Source of the DNA: Thraustochytrium sp. TN22
Taxonomy: Eukaryota > Sar > Bigyra > Thraustochytrida > Thraustochytriidae
Reading direction: 5' to 3'
DNA length: 64,000 nucleotides
Assembly: GCA_013306675.1 (NCBI GenBank)
Contig: JABLUY010000008.1
Coordinates: forward strand, 1 to 64,000
The position numbers and the translations under genes were made by a program. The first letter of the stretch is position 1; each line of letters begins with the position of its first letter. Below are positions 1 through 9,500 of the stretch, in pieces. The notes under the pieces are model-generated. The model had not been told where the DNA came from. It searched no databases and saw nothing but the letters and a program-made list of their open reading frames with translations.

Positions 1-29
1 CGGGCGCGGGCGCGGGCGCGGGCGCGAGC

Positions 30-66
<37 letters not shown>
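1..66. repeat. GC-only hexamer/trinucleotide tract before the TTL-like gene
   Basis: A run of GGGCGC-type hexamers passes into about ten GGC triplets and ends roughly 10 bases before the first ATG at 78. It is probably 5' leader or promoter sequence of the TTL-like gene. It has no stop in any frame, so it cannot exclude a coding extension from beyond the window. Confidence 0.7.
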
Positions 67-67
<1 letters not shown>

Positions 68-77
68 GCAGGGCGCG

Positions 78-1979
78 ATGAGCACGCTCAAGGCGCGGCA
101 GGCCGCCGGCCTGGGCGACGGCAACGGCGACGCGAGCCCGCGGCGCAGCATGGACGCGGCGCCGCAGCAGAGGCTGTACGGAGGCAGCGGCGGCAGGGGC
201 ACGCCGCCGCTGCTCGGCAAGGCCGGCAAGGCGGCGCGCAGGGACGCGGGCCCGCTCGCGGCGGTGCTCGCCGGGGTGCGCGAGCTGCGCCTGCCTGTCG
301 TGCTGCTGGTCTTCTTGGGCGGCATGGCGGTGCTGGCCGTGTTGCGCCTCGTGGTGAGCCCGCCAGCGGGTCCGGCTGGCGCAGGCGCCAGCGGCCTGGC
401 GGCCTCTCTTGGCGGTGGCGGCCCCGGCGGCTTGCGCAAGGAGGACTCCTTGGAGCTCGGCATCTTCGATCGCAATGCCGAGGGCGAGTCTGACGGCGAT
501 GGCACGGAGTCCTACGATGGCCAGGAGGAGGATGAGGACGAGCAGGCGAATGAGGTCGAGGCGCGCGCGGGACAGCGCGGTGAAGAGCGCGAGGAGGACG
601 AGCCTGAGGACGCAGACGTGGAGGACGAGGAGGAGCTGCAGGCTGCTGTGCGGGCGCAGGCGGAGGCGCGCGCCCAGGCGGAGGCGGACGCTTCCTGGTC
701 GCTGACCCCTCGCAGCAGCAGTAGCAGCAAAAAGTCCGAGTCGGTCGAGGCGCTGCGGCTGTCGCCGGCTCGGCCTTTGGTTCCGGCGCCGCAGCTGCGG
801 CCTGACGTGAAGCGGTCGTTTGCCTATCTCAAGGGCCCGTGCAAGTACTACTGCAAGACGCTCAAGGCGGCCGGGTACAAGCAGCTGCCGGGCGTGTCGG
901 TGCCGGCGCACCCTGAGATGCTCATCATCTCGTACAAGGCGGTGTCCAAGTACTACAACGTCAAATCGTCCATTGTGAATCAGGTCGGCTATGGGTCAGC
1001 GTGCATCGGCGGCGGCAAGGGCAAGCAGCTCTCGTGCAAGGAGGACTTCGCCAAAGCCAACGGCTGCGACTACCGCGGCCTGGGCGTGCAGCCGGCGCAG
1101 TGGAACATCCGGTACCCGACCGACTGCCGCGCCTTCATGGAGGAAGCGCGCAAGCCGGGCAACGAGGAGCAGATCTGGATCGTCAAGCCCGGCGGCAGCT
1201 TCCACGGCTCCGGCATCAAGCTCTACAAGGGCCTGGCCGAAATGTCGCGCCAGTACCCGTGCGACAAGACGCTGATTGACGGCGTCATTGTGCAGCGCTA
1301 CATCGACAAGCCTGCGCTGCTGGCCGGCCACAAGTTCGACTTCCGCTCCTATATGCTCATCGCGTCCATGAACCCCTTCATCGTGTTCTACCACGACGGC
1401 TTCGTGCGCCGCAGCGAGCACGCCTACGATACCTCCTCGGAGGGCCTGGGCGACGCCAAGAAGCACATCACCAACGCGCGCTCCCAGAGCCTCGACAATC
1501 ACTTCTTCAGCTTCCCGCAGCTGCAGGAGCACCTCACGGCCGAGTTTGGCTTCGACAAGGACTTCATGGTCAAGCGGTTCCGCCCGCACGCCATGCGTGT
1601 CACCAACTTCCTTTTCCAGGCCGCGCGCCAGAAGTTCACCCATCGCAACGGCCGCTTCCAGGTCTTTGCGCTGGACTGGATGCTCGACGCCGATGGCGGC
1701 ATGCACCTGCTCGAGGCCAACGGCAACCCGCAGGTCAGCGACTATCCGGGTGTCGACTTGACGCCCGACATCTGGACCGAGATGATCGACATTGTTCACC
1801 TCGCCCAGGTCGAACCCGACACCCTCCCCATTGACTTCAGCGTCGCTGCACGCTACCGCTACAAGGGCTGGCACATGGTCTTTAACGAGCTCGAGGCCGC
1901 TGCCGCCGGCGTCGACTACAATCCGTGCCAGTTTGATCGCTATGCGTCCTCGCGCCATCCGCTCTTCTCGTTCGCCTAA
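78..1979 (+). CDS. membrane-anchored tubulin-tyrosine-ligase-like (TTL/ATP-grasp) protein
   Basis: 633 residues. The N-terminal ~70 residues are basic and disordered. A single hydrophobic segment at about residues 72-94 looks like a signal anchor. A long acidic Glu/Asp/Ala-rich linker follows (about 130-200), then a TTL-type ATP-grasp domain (about 245-600). TTL hallmarks are IWIVKPGGSFHGSGI (ATP-binding lysine and glycine loop), the KFDFRSYMLI segment and the metal-binding LLEANGNPQ segment. TTL-family enzymes ligate an amino acid (Tyr, Glu or Gly) to a protein carboxylate, usually tubulin. The membrane anchor before the domain is unusual and would place catalysis on a membrane, possibly in the lumen. 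Substrate cannot be told. The start is the first ATG in the window; the upstream frame stays open to the window edge in GC-rich repeat, so an earlier start is possible. Family call firm, function open. Confidence 0.8.
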   Translation: MSTLKARQAAGLGDGNGDASPRRSMDAAPQQRLYGGSGGRGTPPLLGKAGKAARRDAGPLAAVLAGVRELRLPVVLLVFLGGMAVLAVLRLVVSPPAGPAGAGASGLAASLGGGGPGGLRKEDSLELGIFDRNAEGESDGDGTESYDGQEEDEDEQANEVEARAGQRGEEREEDEPEDADVEDEEELQAAVRAQAEARAQAEADASWSLTPRSSSSSKKSESVEALRLSPARPLVPAPQLRPDVKRSFAYLKGPCKYYCKTLKAAGYKQLPGVSVPAHPEMLIISYKAVSKYYNVKSSIVNQVGYGSACIGGGKGKQLSCKEDFAKANGCDYRGLGVQPAQWNIRYPTDCRAFMEEARKPGNEEQIWIVKPGGSFHGSGIKLYKGLAEMSRQYPCDKTLIDGVIVQRYIDKPALLAGHKFDFRSYMLIASMNPFIVFYHDGFVRRSEHAYDTSSEGLGDAKKHITNARSQSLDNHFFSFPQLQEHLTAEFGFDKDFMVKRFRPHAMRVTNFLFQAARQKFTHRNGRFQVFALDWMLDADGGMHLLEANGNPQVSDYPGVDLTPDIWTEMIDIVHLAQVEPDTLPIDFSVAARYRYKGWHMVFNELEAAAAGVDYNPCQFDRYASSRHPLFSFA

Positions 1980-2174
1980 CCTGTGGTCAAGCATGATGAT
2001 GAACACACACACCGTGACCTACCTACCCAGCTTACTGATTTTGATCTTCAGCTTGAACTTGCTGGCCTGATCGATCCAAAGACCAGGCCGCTGGCCACGT
2101 CTGCCTGGCCTGCCTGCCTTGCTGTCATCAGGGACTGCACTGCAGAATCGCTTCGCTCGCTTCTCGCGCGCGCC

Positions 2175-3444
2175 ATGGCAAGGGCCGCGGGTAGGACGGC
2201 CGCGCAGGGACCGCGCACCCCGCGCGCCGCTGCTGCCGCCGCTGCAGCAGCGGCCGCAGCCTCGTCGCAGCGAAGAGGGCGCACGCCGGCGTCGTCCTCG
2301 AGGTGGCCGCGATGCTCGCAAACCATTGCCGCCTGCCTCGCCACCGTCCTCGCTGTTCTGACGACCACCGCATGGCGGGCCGGGCATTTGCCCTCCGAGT
2401 CCGGCCAGGCCGCCGCAGGCCGCTGGCGGCAGTTTGGCGACCGTGTGTGGCTCGAGGACGAGTCAGACTACTTGCGCCTCGCAAGCGGCTCGACGCCAGG
2501 GACCCACGAAAGGCCGACGGTACGTTGTACCAGGGGCCTAGCTACTAGCTAGCTAACTCGCTACACTAGCGAAGAGCTCTCTCTACTCTAGCTCGAGCTC
2601 GAGCTCGAGCTTCCAGCTACTAGAGAGTAGAGCCACACAACCCTAGAGCTAGAGGTCGTGTTTATGAGGAGCGAATACTGCCCTCACTCTTCGTACTCTT
2701 GGGAGCGACTGACGCAGCGTTCATGCGCGACAAGAACAGGTAGAGCGCGTGCTCCCGCACGACGAGACCTGCTACACGCAGGGTCTCTTCTTGCTCAACG
2801 GAAGCCTCTTCGAGAGTTGCGGGCACTACGGGCAGTCGCGCCTGCGGCAAGTGGACCTCACGACCGGCAAGACGGTGCGGGAGACGCGCATCCACCCGCA
2901 GTTCTTCGCCGAGGGTATTGAGCGCGTGGGCGACAAAATCCTCATGCTCACGTGGAGGGAACACCGTGTTTTAAGCTTTGACCTGCACACGCTTGAGGAA
3001 GGCAACTCGTACTCGTTCAGGACCACAACAGGCCAGGGCTGGGGGATCGCGAGCAATGGGACCATGTTGGTCATCACGGACGGCTCGGAGTGGCTGCATT
3101 TCTGGGAGCTTGACACGCTGCGCGAGGTGGGCCGAGTTCGCGTGCTAGACTCGGGCCGCCCTGTCAAGTACCTGAACGAGATCGAGTTCGTGTCGCGCTA
3201 CGAGATTGTCGCTAACGTTTACTTTCAAGAGCAGCTCGTCCGTGTCGACACACGCACTGGGGTGGTGCGGGACTGGGTGGACCTGCGCGGCGTCTTGGCC
3301 AGCCATGGCGACCCAGCTGGCGATCCCGAGGTCATGAACGGCGTTGCATACGAGTCGGGCCTGCTCACACCCGAAGGCCACAGCAGACTATATGTGACGG
3401 GCAAGCGCTGGCGCTCGCTTTTCCAAGTGCTTGTCCCGTGGTGA
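2175..3444 (+). CDS. glutaminyl-peptide cyclotransferase, plant/bacterial type (two exons)
   Basis: Exons are 2175-2519 and 2740-3444, joined in phase 0, giving about 349 residues. Exon 1 starts at an ATG in good context (CGCCATGG) and encodes an Ala-rich, basic stretch and a hydrophobic signal anchor at about residues 48-67. Exon 2 opens with VERVLPHDETCYTQGL, the conserved opening of the Glu_cyclase_2 beta-propeller family (papaya-type QC). Later come FFAEGIERVGDKI, an LTWREHRV segment and NEIEFV, all typical of the family. Such enzymes turn N-terminal glutamine into pyroglutamate on secretory proteins; the anchor fits ER/Golgi. Donor ACG|GTACGT and acceptor AACAG|G are consensus, and the join restores the family's first strand. 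An upstream in-frame ATG-less extension to 1983 is possible but less convincing. Family call strong. Confidence 0.85.
2520..2739 (+). other. intron of the glutaminyl cyclase gene
   Basis: A 220-nt GT-AG intron in phase 0, with donor GTACGT and acceptor AACAG. It is more A+T-rich than its exons. It contains a perfect self-complementary (GAGCTC)n run at 2590-2611 that could fold into a hairpin in the pre-mRNA. Splicing it out joins the signal-anchor exon to the catalytic exon without a frame change. Confidence 0.8.
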
Positions 3445-3876
3445 GCCTACCCTTTCTTGCGTTGCGTCTCATCGCAATGCCAGGCACTGCTTTGCATCGC
3501 ATCACATCACATCACATTAGCCTACATTGGATCGCAGGACGTCACGGTGTACCGTCGCTTCCTTTCGTCGTATAACATCTTTCATCAATGGAAACTTCCT
3601 TCGCCAATCAATCAAACAATCAAACAATCCTCACCCCGGCGTGTTCTTGGGTCGAGCGCAAGGGAAAGAGGTCATATGCCGCGTGAAGAGAAATCCAGGC
3701 AGGCAAAATTCGCAGGTTGGTCTTGTGGATGTTGTGTGTATGTGTGCTGGTGGATGTCGAGTCAGAGAAAAAAAACGAAGAGAATGTGCAGTCTTGGGCT
3801 GGCCGGCTGGCTGCCACCCCGCCCTCCCCCCTTCCCATGGCAGGCAGGGCCTTGTGCGCGCGCGGTGGCGCGGAGT
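3445..3876. other. convergent intergenic gap, no gene
   Basis: This is the 3' region between the cyclase gene (+) and the TLC-like gene (-). It is A+T-richer than coding DNA. It holds short simple repeats such as (CATCA)n near 3497-3519 and (AATCAAAC)n near 3604-3628. No recognisable RNA gene or conserved frame. Confidence 0.6.
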
Positions 3877-4656
3877 TTACAGAGCCTTGAGGTAGTCGAT
3901 GGTCGTAGAACCAACGCCGGCCGAGGCGCGGTGCGCGCGCAACTTGCGCACCTCCTCCTTGCGCAGGCGATGCTGGCTCTGCAGGCGGTTGTGCAGCTTA
4001 AAAGCCCAGCGCGTCCAGCGAAGGTCGAGCGTGAGCAGCGCGGCGCAGATGAAGAAGTGCAGCAACGGGCACTGGTAGAGGTGCTGTGCGGCGCGCAGGC
4101 ACGAGGTAATGGCCAGCGGCGTGCGCCAGAGTAGCTGCACCGAGAGCAGGCCGAAGCCAATCCAGCGGAAGCGGTAGCGAAGGCGGTGCAGCGTGTACAG
4201 GAAACCAATGACCTGGCATGAGAGGCCGGCCACGGGCAGGCCCAGAAAGCTCCACGTCAGGTTGTCCGCCGTGTAGTAGACGTACATGTAGTAGACAGCG
4301 GTGATGGTGTGGTGGAAGATGGAGTCCCAGGGCAAGTGGTCCGACTTGGTCTGCACGCGCAGCGTCATCCACGTCTCGAAGAAGAGGTCCACGATCTCGA
4401 AGATGGCCTGCGGCACGCAGAGCGACACCAGGTCCTCGCGCGTCCACACCGTCGCGTCGTAGCCCCACGGGTTAAAGTACCCGCTCTGCATGATGAACGT
4501 GATGCTCAGCACCGAGAGCGACAGCTGGATGCTCGTCTTGACCACGCACCACAGCAGAAACACGCGCGGAAACTGAAACGCGCCGCCCTTGCTCGCCTGC
4601 GACGGCCGCGGCGCCGCCATCTCGCTGTGCGCGGGCGCCTGCACGCCCTTGCACAT
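3877..4656 (-). CDS. TLC-domain-like multi-pass membrane protein
   Basis: 259 residues from the ATG at 4656 (a second ATG at 4620 is equally plausible). About six to seven hydrophobic segments are visible. The centre carries a TLC-like signature: DLFFETWMTLR, then DSIFHHTITAVYYMYVYY with the paired histidines expected in TRAM-LAG1-CLN8 domains. A basic C-terminal tail (RLRKEEVRKLRAHR) lies on the cytosolic side. TLC proteins include ceramide synthases and several poorly understood lipid-regulating ER or plasma-membrane proteins (TMEM136/TLCD types). The short length and lack of a homeobox-like region argue for the TLCD/TMEM136 side rather than a ceramide synthase. The gene converges on the cyclase gene and is divergent from the 1423-residue gene. 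Family assignment moderate. Confidence 0.6.
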   Translation of the reverse strand: MCKGVQAPAHSEMAAPRPSQASKGGAFQFPRVFLLWCVVKTSIQLSLSVLSITFIMQSGYFNPWGYDATVWTREDLVSLCVPQAIFEIVDLFFETWMTLRVQTKSDHLPWDSIFHHTITAVYYMYVYYTADNLTWSFLGLPVAGLSCQVIGFLYTLHRLRYRFRWIGFGLLSVQLLWRTPLAITSCLRAAQHLYQCPLLHFFICAALLTLDLRWTRWAFKLHNRLQSQHRLRKEEVRKLRAHRASAGVGSTTIDYLKAL

Positions 4657-6569
4657 GCTCTGCGCCGCGCTCCCCCTCGCCTCGCCTCGCCTCGCCTCGC
4701 CTCGCGCTCGCGCTCGCTCGCTCGCGCGCGCGCGCCTCGCTCTCGGTTCCTGGTCTGCTGCCTTCGCTGCTCCGCCTGCCGCCGCCAGTAACTAGCGCAG
4801 TCGACGTCAGCAAGGCTGCTCGCCAACTAGTCGAAGCAAGTCAAAGTCTGCCAGCGGCAGCCAGCCAGCCACTGGCACTGACAGGCCTGGCCCGGGCGGC
4901 AGTCGGCTGGCAAGGAGCGAGGCGAGGCCCGGGGTCAGGCCGCGCGTGGCCGGCCAGCGAGCGCCGCTGGCTTCTCTGCCGCTCCTGGTTGCTTGTGCGC
5001 GCTCCTCGCGCCCTTTCCGTGCGCCCTTTCGCCAGCCTTCTCTCCGCGTGCTTCACAACCCGAAGGCCCCCTGGCGCGCTTCGTACGGCGCGCTCGCCGC
5101 GACGGCTCGATTGAGGCCTGCGCCCGCCGGCCGATGCGCCGCCCGACGCGCGCGCGGGTCGCTGGGCCGTCGCTCGCCTCGCGCTCGCTCGCTCGCTCGC
5201 TCGCTCGCGCGCGCGGCAGGCAGCGCGCCCGTGGATTCAAACTGACGATGCCTGACAGCGAACGGGGTTTGCGCCCCGGAGACGAGGCGGCGGCGCGGCC
5301 GCCGGCGCAGACTCCGCGCGTGCCCCCGGCGTTCTCGGGCTCCGAGTGGGCGGCAGCGGGCGGAAGCGGCTGTTCCGGGCGTTCGCGGCGCGCGGGGGCA
5401 CGGTGCGAGCGCGCGGAGATTCGGCGGCGAAACGCGCGCCGTGCGCCCCGCGCCGCCGCGCCGCGCCCGGCGCGACCAGGCGCCGCCGACGCGGCCGGGG
5501 GGCGCGCCGCGAGTCTGCGCCCCGCCGAGCCTCGGGCGCACGTGCGCGTCGGCGCCGAGCAGTGGCCACCGCTGCAGCGCTGGGAAGCGGGCGGAGCGGG
5601 CAGAGCGGGAGGCGAAGTTGAGTTGAACTTGAAGCTGCAGGCGTGGTCCAAGGGCGAGGCAGGCCATCGCCACGATCGCTGGCAGCTGGGCAGCGGCCTT
5701 GGCGCGGGCTGGTGGCTGCACTGCAGTGACGCGGGCCACGCCGGTCACCGTGGTCACGGCCAGGAACTTGAAGGAGGAGGAGGCTCAGGTGCGTGCCGGG
5801 ACGACGACTCGGACGCTGCCGTGGCCGCTCTGCCGTGGCCGCTGCGCCCCACCCACTGTACTATGGCCAGAGCGCGCAAAGGACGAGGAGAGTGGGAAGA
5901 AGACGAGGGGGCTCAGGTTCTCGCGGGGCGGCGGGGTTGGATGGCGGCGGGGCGCGCCCGGGACGGGCCAGCCGCTGGCGCGAGAGCCTGGCTGGACGGA
6001 GTGCTGCAGTGGCTGGAGGCGGTCGTGCAGTGCTAGCATGTGCACTGTGACAGCAGTGATGATTGGAGCGGGGTGTGCGGCGGACGACTCGGAGGATGAT
6101 GATGTTGTGGCGGATGATGTCGCAACGTTCGGGTAGCGCTCCGCGCGCTTGGTGAACCCTGCATCGCCGCCCCGCGCCGCTCCAAGCTGGCTACTAATCC
6201 GCGCCGTCAGCGCTCCGCGCCGCTCCGCCTGAGACGAACTGGAAACGAGCCTTGGTGCACTTAGCTAGGCGACGTGACGGCGGACAGTAGCTTGCTCGCC
6301 AGCGTGCTCCAAGACCTCGCCGAGGTTGCCCGAGGTTGCCCGAGGTTGCCCGAGGTTGCCCGAGGTTGCCCGAGGTTGCCCGATCACAAGTTCTCGTCGG
6401 CGTGGCGGCCATCTCTAAATCGTCTGGGGCCTAGGCCTACCATGCATAAAATGGTCTATGTGACCGTTCGTGGTGTTAGGCCTCTTCGGGCTCTCTTTCG
6501 GGCTCTCGTTCGTGCTCACGTTCGTTCGCGCTCGCGACAGAGCCCAGTGCAGGCTCTCCTTCAAGAGCC
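4657..6569. other. 1.9-kb divergent gap, repeat-rich, no supported gene
   Basis: The gap separates the TLC-like gene (-) and the 1423-residue gene (+). It is very GC-rich, so chance frames are long on both strands, but none shows a recognisable domain. It contains a (CTCGC)n run at about 4676-4705 passing into (CGCT)n and (CG)n to about 4734, another (GCTC)n tract at about 5182-5214, and six perfect 10-mers at 6321-6380. It probably holds two promoters and 5' leaders. Confidence 0.55.
6321..6380. repeat. 10-bp minisatellite, six perfect copies
   Basis: CGAGGTTGCC is repeated six times without change, 190 bp upstream of the ATG of the 1423-residue gene. Perfect identity implies recent expansion. 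It may lie in that gene's promoter or 5' leader. Confidence 0.95.
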
Positions 6570-9500
6570 ATGGCAGGGCCGAGCGCGCAAGATGAGGGCA
6601 CGGGCGAGGAACTGGCCTCGCAGACGGACTCGCAACCGGTGGTGCCTCGCTTGAAGCTTGAGAGCCCGGAAAGCATCAAGGATGAGGCCAAGGCCAAGGA
6701 CGGCAACATTAGGGGCCGCGGGGCGCGGCGCGCGTTCATGCTGGCGGACGAGCAGAGCGCGCGAAGGGAGGACCTCGTGGTTGGCGCCGCGCAGAAGGAG
6801 GAGGTCAGGGCGGTGACGTCGACATGGCTCAAGTACTTCAACGAGAAGCAGGTGAATGGCGTGCTGTACAATGCGGTGCGGTCGCTGCTAAACCTGCTGG
6901 AGCTCCCAGAGAATCCGTACACCTTTTTGAGCAACCAGCTACGCATCAGTGAGCTGTTCTATAGCGTCACACACACGCGGCACCAGGCCTTTGCGTTCTC
7001 GGGCTTGGAAGCGGAGGACCCGGTGACGCGTGTCACGCAGGTGCAGGGCAGCGACGGCGTGTGGGGACTGCGCAACTTGCTGTGCGTTCTCGACGCGGAG
7101 GCGGTCACAGAGCTGCTGGCGCGTATCGACTTCGCGTGCCCGCTCATCCTGGCGCCGGGCCAGTCGACGCAGGGCGCGTATTCGCTGAGGTACGTGAACG
7201 CGCTCTTCGGGCCGGCGGTCTTCTTCGGCAGTCTGCTTCCGTACCTGCCCAAGGTTGTGCGGCTGAGCCAGGACTGCGTCATCAGCGGGCCTAAGTTCGA
7301 AAAGGCGGTGGGTATCTTTGCGAACCAGATCGCACATGAGGTTCTCAACGTAGCCGAGGAGAACCCGGCGTTGGTGGAGGGCGTCTACATCGAGAAAACG
7401 CCGCATCTCAAGGGCAGCGGCGCAGCCGCGCAGCGCCCTGTCGCCGCGGCTTCCGTCAAGCGCAAGCGCTCAGACGCGCTTGGCGACTACCAGCTGTGGA
7501 CCGAGGCCAAGATCCGGAGCTCAAAGGCGTCTTTCGTGAGCGCCATCAAGGCCGCCACGGTCTCGAGCCGCGAAATTCTCTTTCGCTTCATTCTAGAGCT
7601 CCCGCACCTAGAGCCAGAGGGCGCCGAAGCGGCGTCGCCCGCGGCGGGGAGCGCGGATAGCAGTGACGGCGAAGGGGACGAGTACGAGAACCGAAGCGAA
7701 GGCGGAAGTTCCGAGGATGAAGACGACCAAGACCAAGACCAAGACCAAGATCGGCGGCGGCGACAGCCACGGCCGCCCACGGCGTCGCCGCGTGGCGACG
7801 GGGCGCGCCGCCGCAGCGAGCGTGGGCAGTTCGTGCGCTTCCAAAAGGCCTACACGCTGCATTATAGACTCACGGACAAGGACGGCGAGCCCACGGCGGC
7901 GATGCGGTCGTTCGCACTGTTCCCGTTTGCCAGTTTATGCGTTGGCATCTTTCGCTCGCGCGCGGACGCCTGCTTTTATGCGGAGCTTTTCAAAACTGAG
8001 GACGGCGCGTGTTGGACGCTGGACAACAAGCAGGACCTGCACGCGCCTTTTCGGGCCTTCCTCAAGGCGGAGTTGGTCAAGCAGTACATTGCCGGGAACC
8101 TCTTGGAGGCAGTGGAGCTCCTGGCATGTCTGGTGTGTATCGCAAGGCGATACGCGGTGGTCCCAGACATCATCCGCCTCATGCACTCGCAAGTGGGCCA
8201 CCTGTACGGGCTGGCCAGCTGGAATGACGCGATGCGTCAGGTGCTGGAGCACTGCCGGCTCAACACGGAGACAAATCGCTTCCAAGAGGCGGTGCCCTGG
8301 GGCTCCACGGGTGGCCAACGCGGGTTCGCGCACCTGCAGCTTGTGGATAAGGTGGTGCAGCAATTCCGCTCGTACCGCAGGGAGCTGCTGGCGATCGTGG
8401 ACACCTCGGAGAGCAGCGAGATCGCCGCCATGAGCCTCATGGTGCGGCACCAGCTGCACAGCATGTGCGATCACATCTCGCAGCGGCTCATCGTGGACGA
8501 GCAGACCACGGCCGCAGCCCTGGAACGTGTCAATAACATATGCGAGGCCCTCATCTTGACGGTCTCGCGCGACATGGTGGCGGTGCTGGCCAGCGACGCG
8601 CTGCACGAGGTACCCAAGGAGCGTGCGGTGCGTCTCGAGACGATCGCGGCGCTCATCGAAGAGGTCATTCGCCAGGCGCTCATGCCGGCGCCGGAGAAGC
8701 TCGAGAAGTCCGGCAAGTTGGACCCCAAGGACGCGCGACGCAAGCGGCGCAGCAGCATCGTGGACGATGGGCCGGTGCTGGGCGAGGAGGGGTCGGCCAG
8801 CTTCGACGTCTTCTCGTCAGCAGCCATCGAGACCATGGAGGCGTTTTCCAACGAGCTGGCTGCCTCGCAGCGCGCACGCGAGCACGTGACAGTGGTGAGC
8901 GTACCGAACGCCATCAAGGTCGCCAAGAAGAAGCGCAACGTGCCCGCGGCTATCGCGCGCGAGGCCGTGCTGCTCGAGTACGTAACTGAGACGCGCGTGG
9001 ACGCCGTGCTGCGCGACATCGTGCGTGATCTCTTCGGCAACGGCAAGCTGTACCCAAACCCGTACCCAATCGTCGTTGCGCGTCTGCGCGCCGAGGCAGC
9101 GCGTTTTGCCCTCTGGCGTGAGCCAGACCCGGAGATGCTGCGACTCGTGGCTTCCGGCAGGTCGCGCCTCGCGCTGTGCAACGCCAACTGTTTTCTTTAC
9201 AAAACCGCGGCGGCTAACCTGTATGGCCTGCAGAGCACGCTGCGCAGCTGCAGCGAGCCCGTCGTAGACTATGCGCTGGCCGCGCTCGAGGCCAGCGGCG
9301 TCGTGTCGCCGCCGCAGGGCCCGCACTGCGCGTTAGGCGACCATCCGGGTGCCGCGCCGCAGGGCTCCTCGAACACGCGTACGGCCTATGAGGTCACGGT
9401 GAGCACCTCCATAGGCGGCTCCGTCGTGCTCCTATCTCGCATGCCTGGTTACGGGCCCGGCCACGCCGGCGACGGCGCGAGCAAGGGCCTCAAGCCCAGC

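Noticed and set aside
4993-6036. 347-residue open frame on the + strand between the TLC-like and 1423-residue genes
   Set aside because: The DNA is almost stop-free on both strands because of GC content, the translation is Arg/Ala/Gly/Pro low complexity, and overlapping frames of similar length exist on the other strand.
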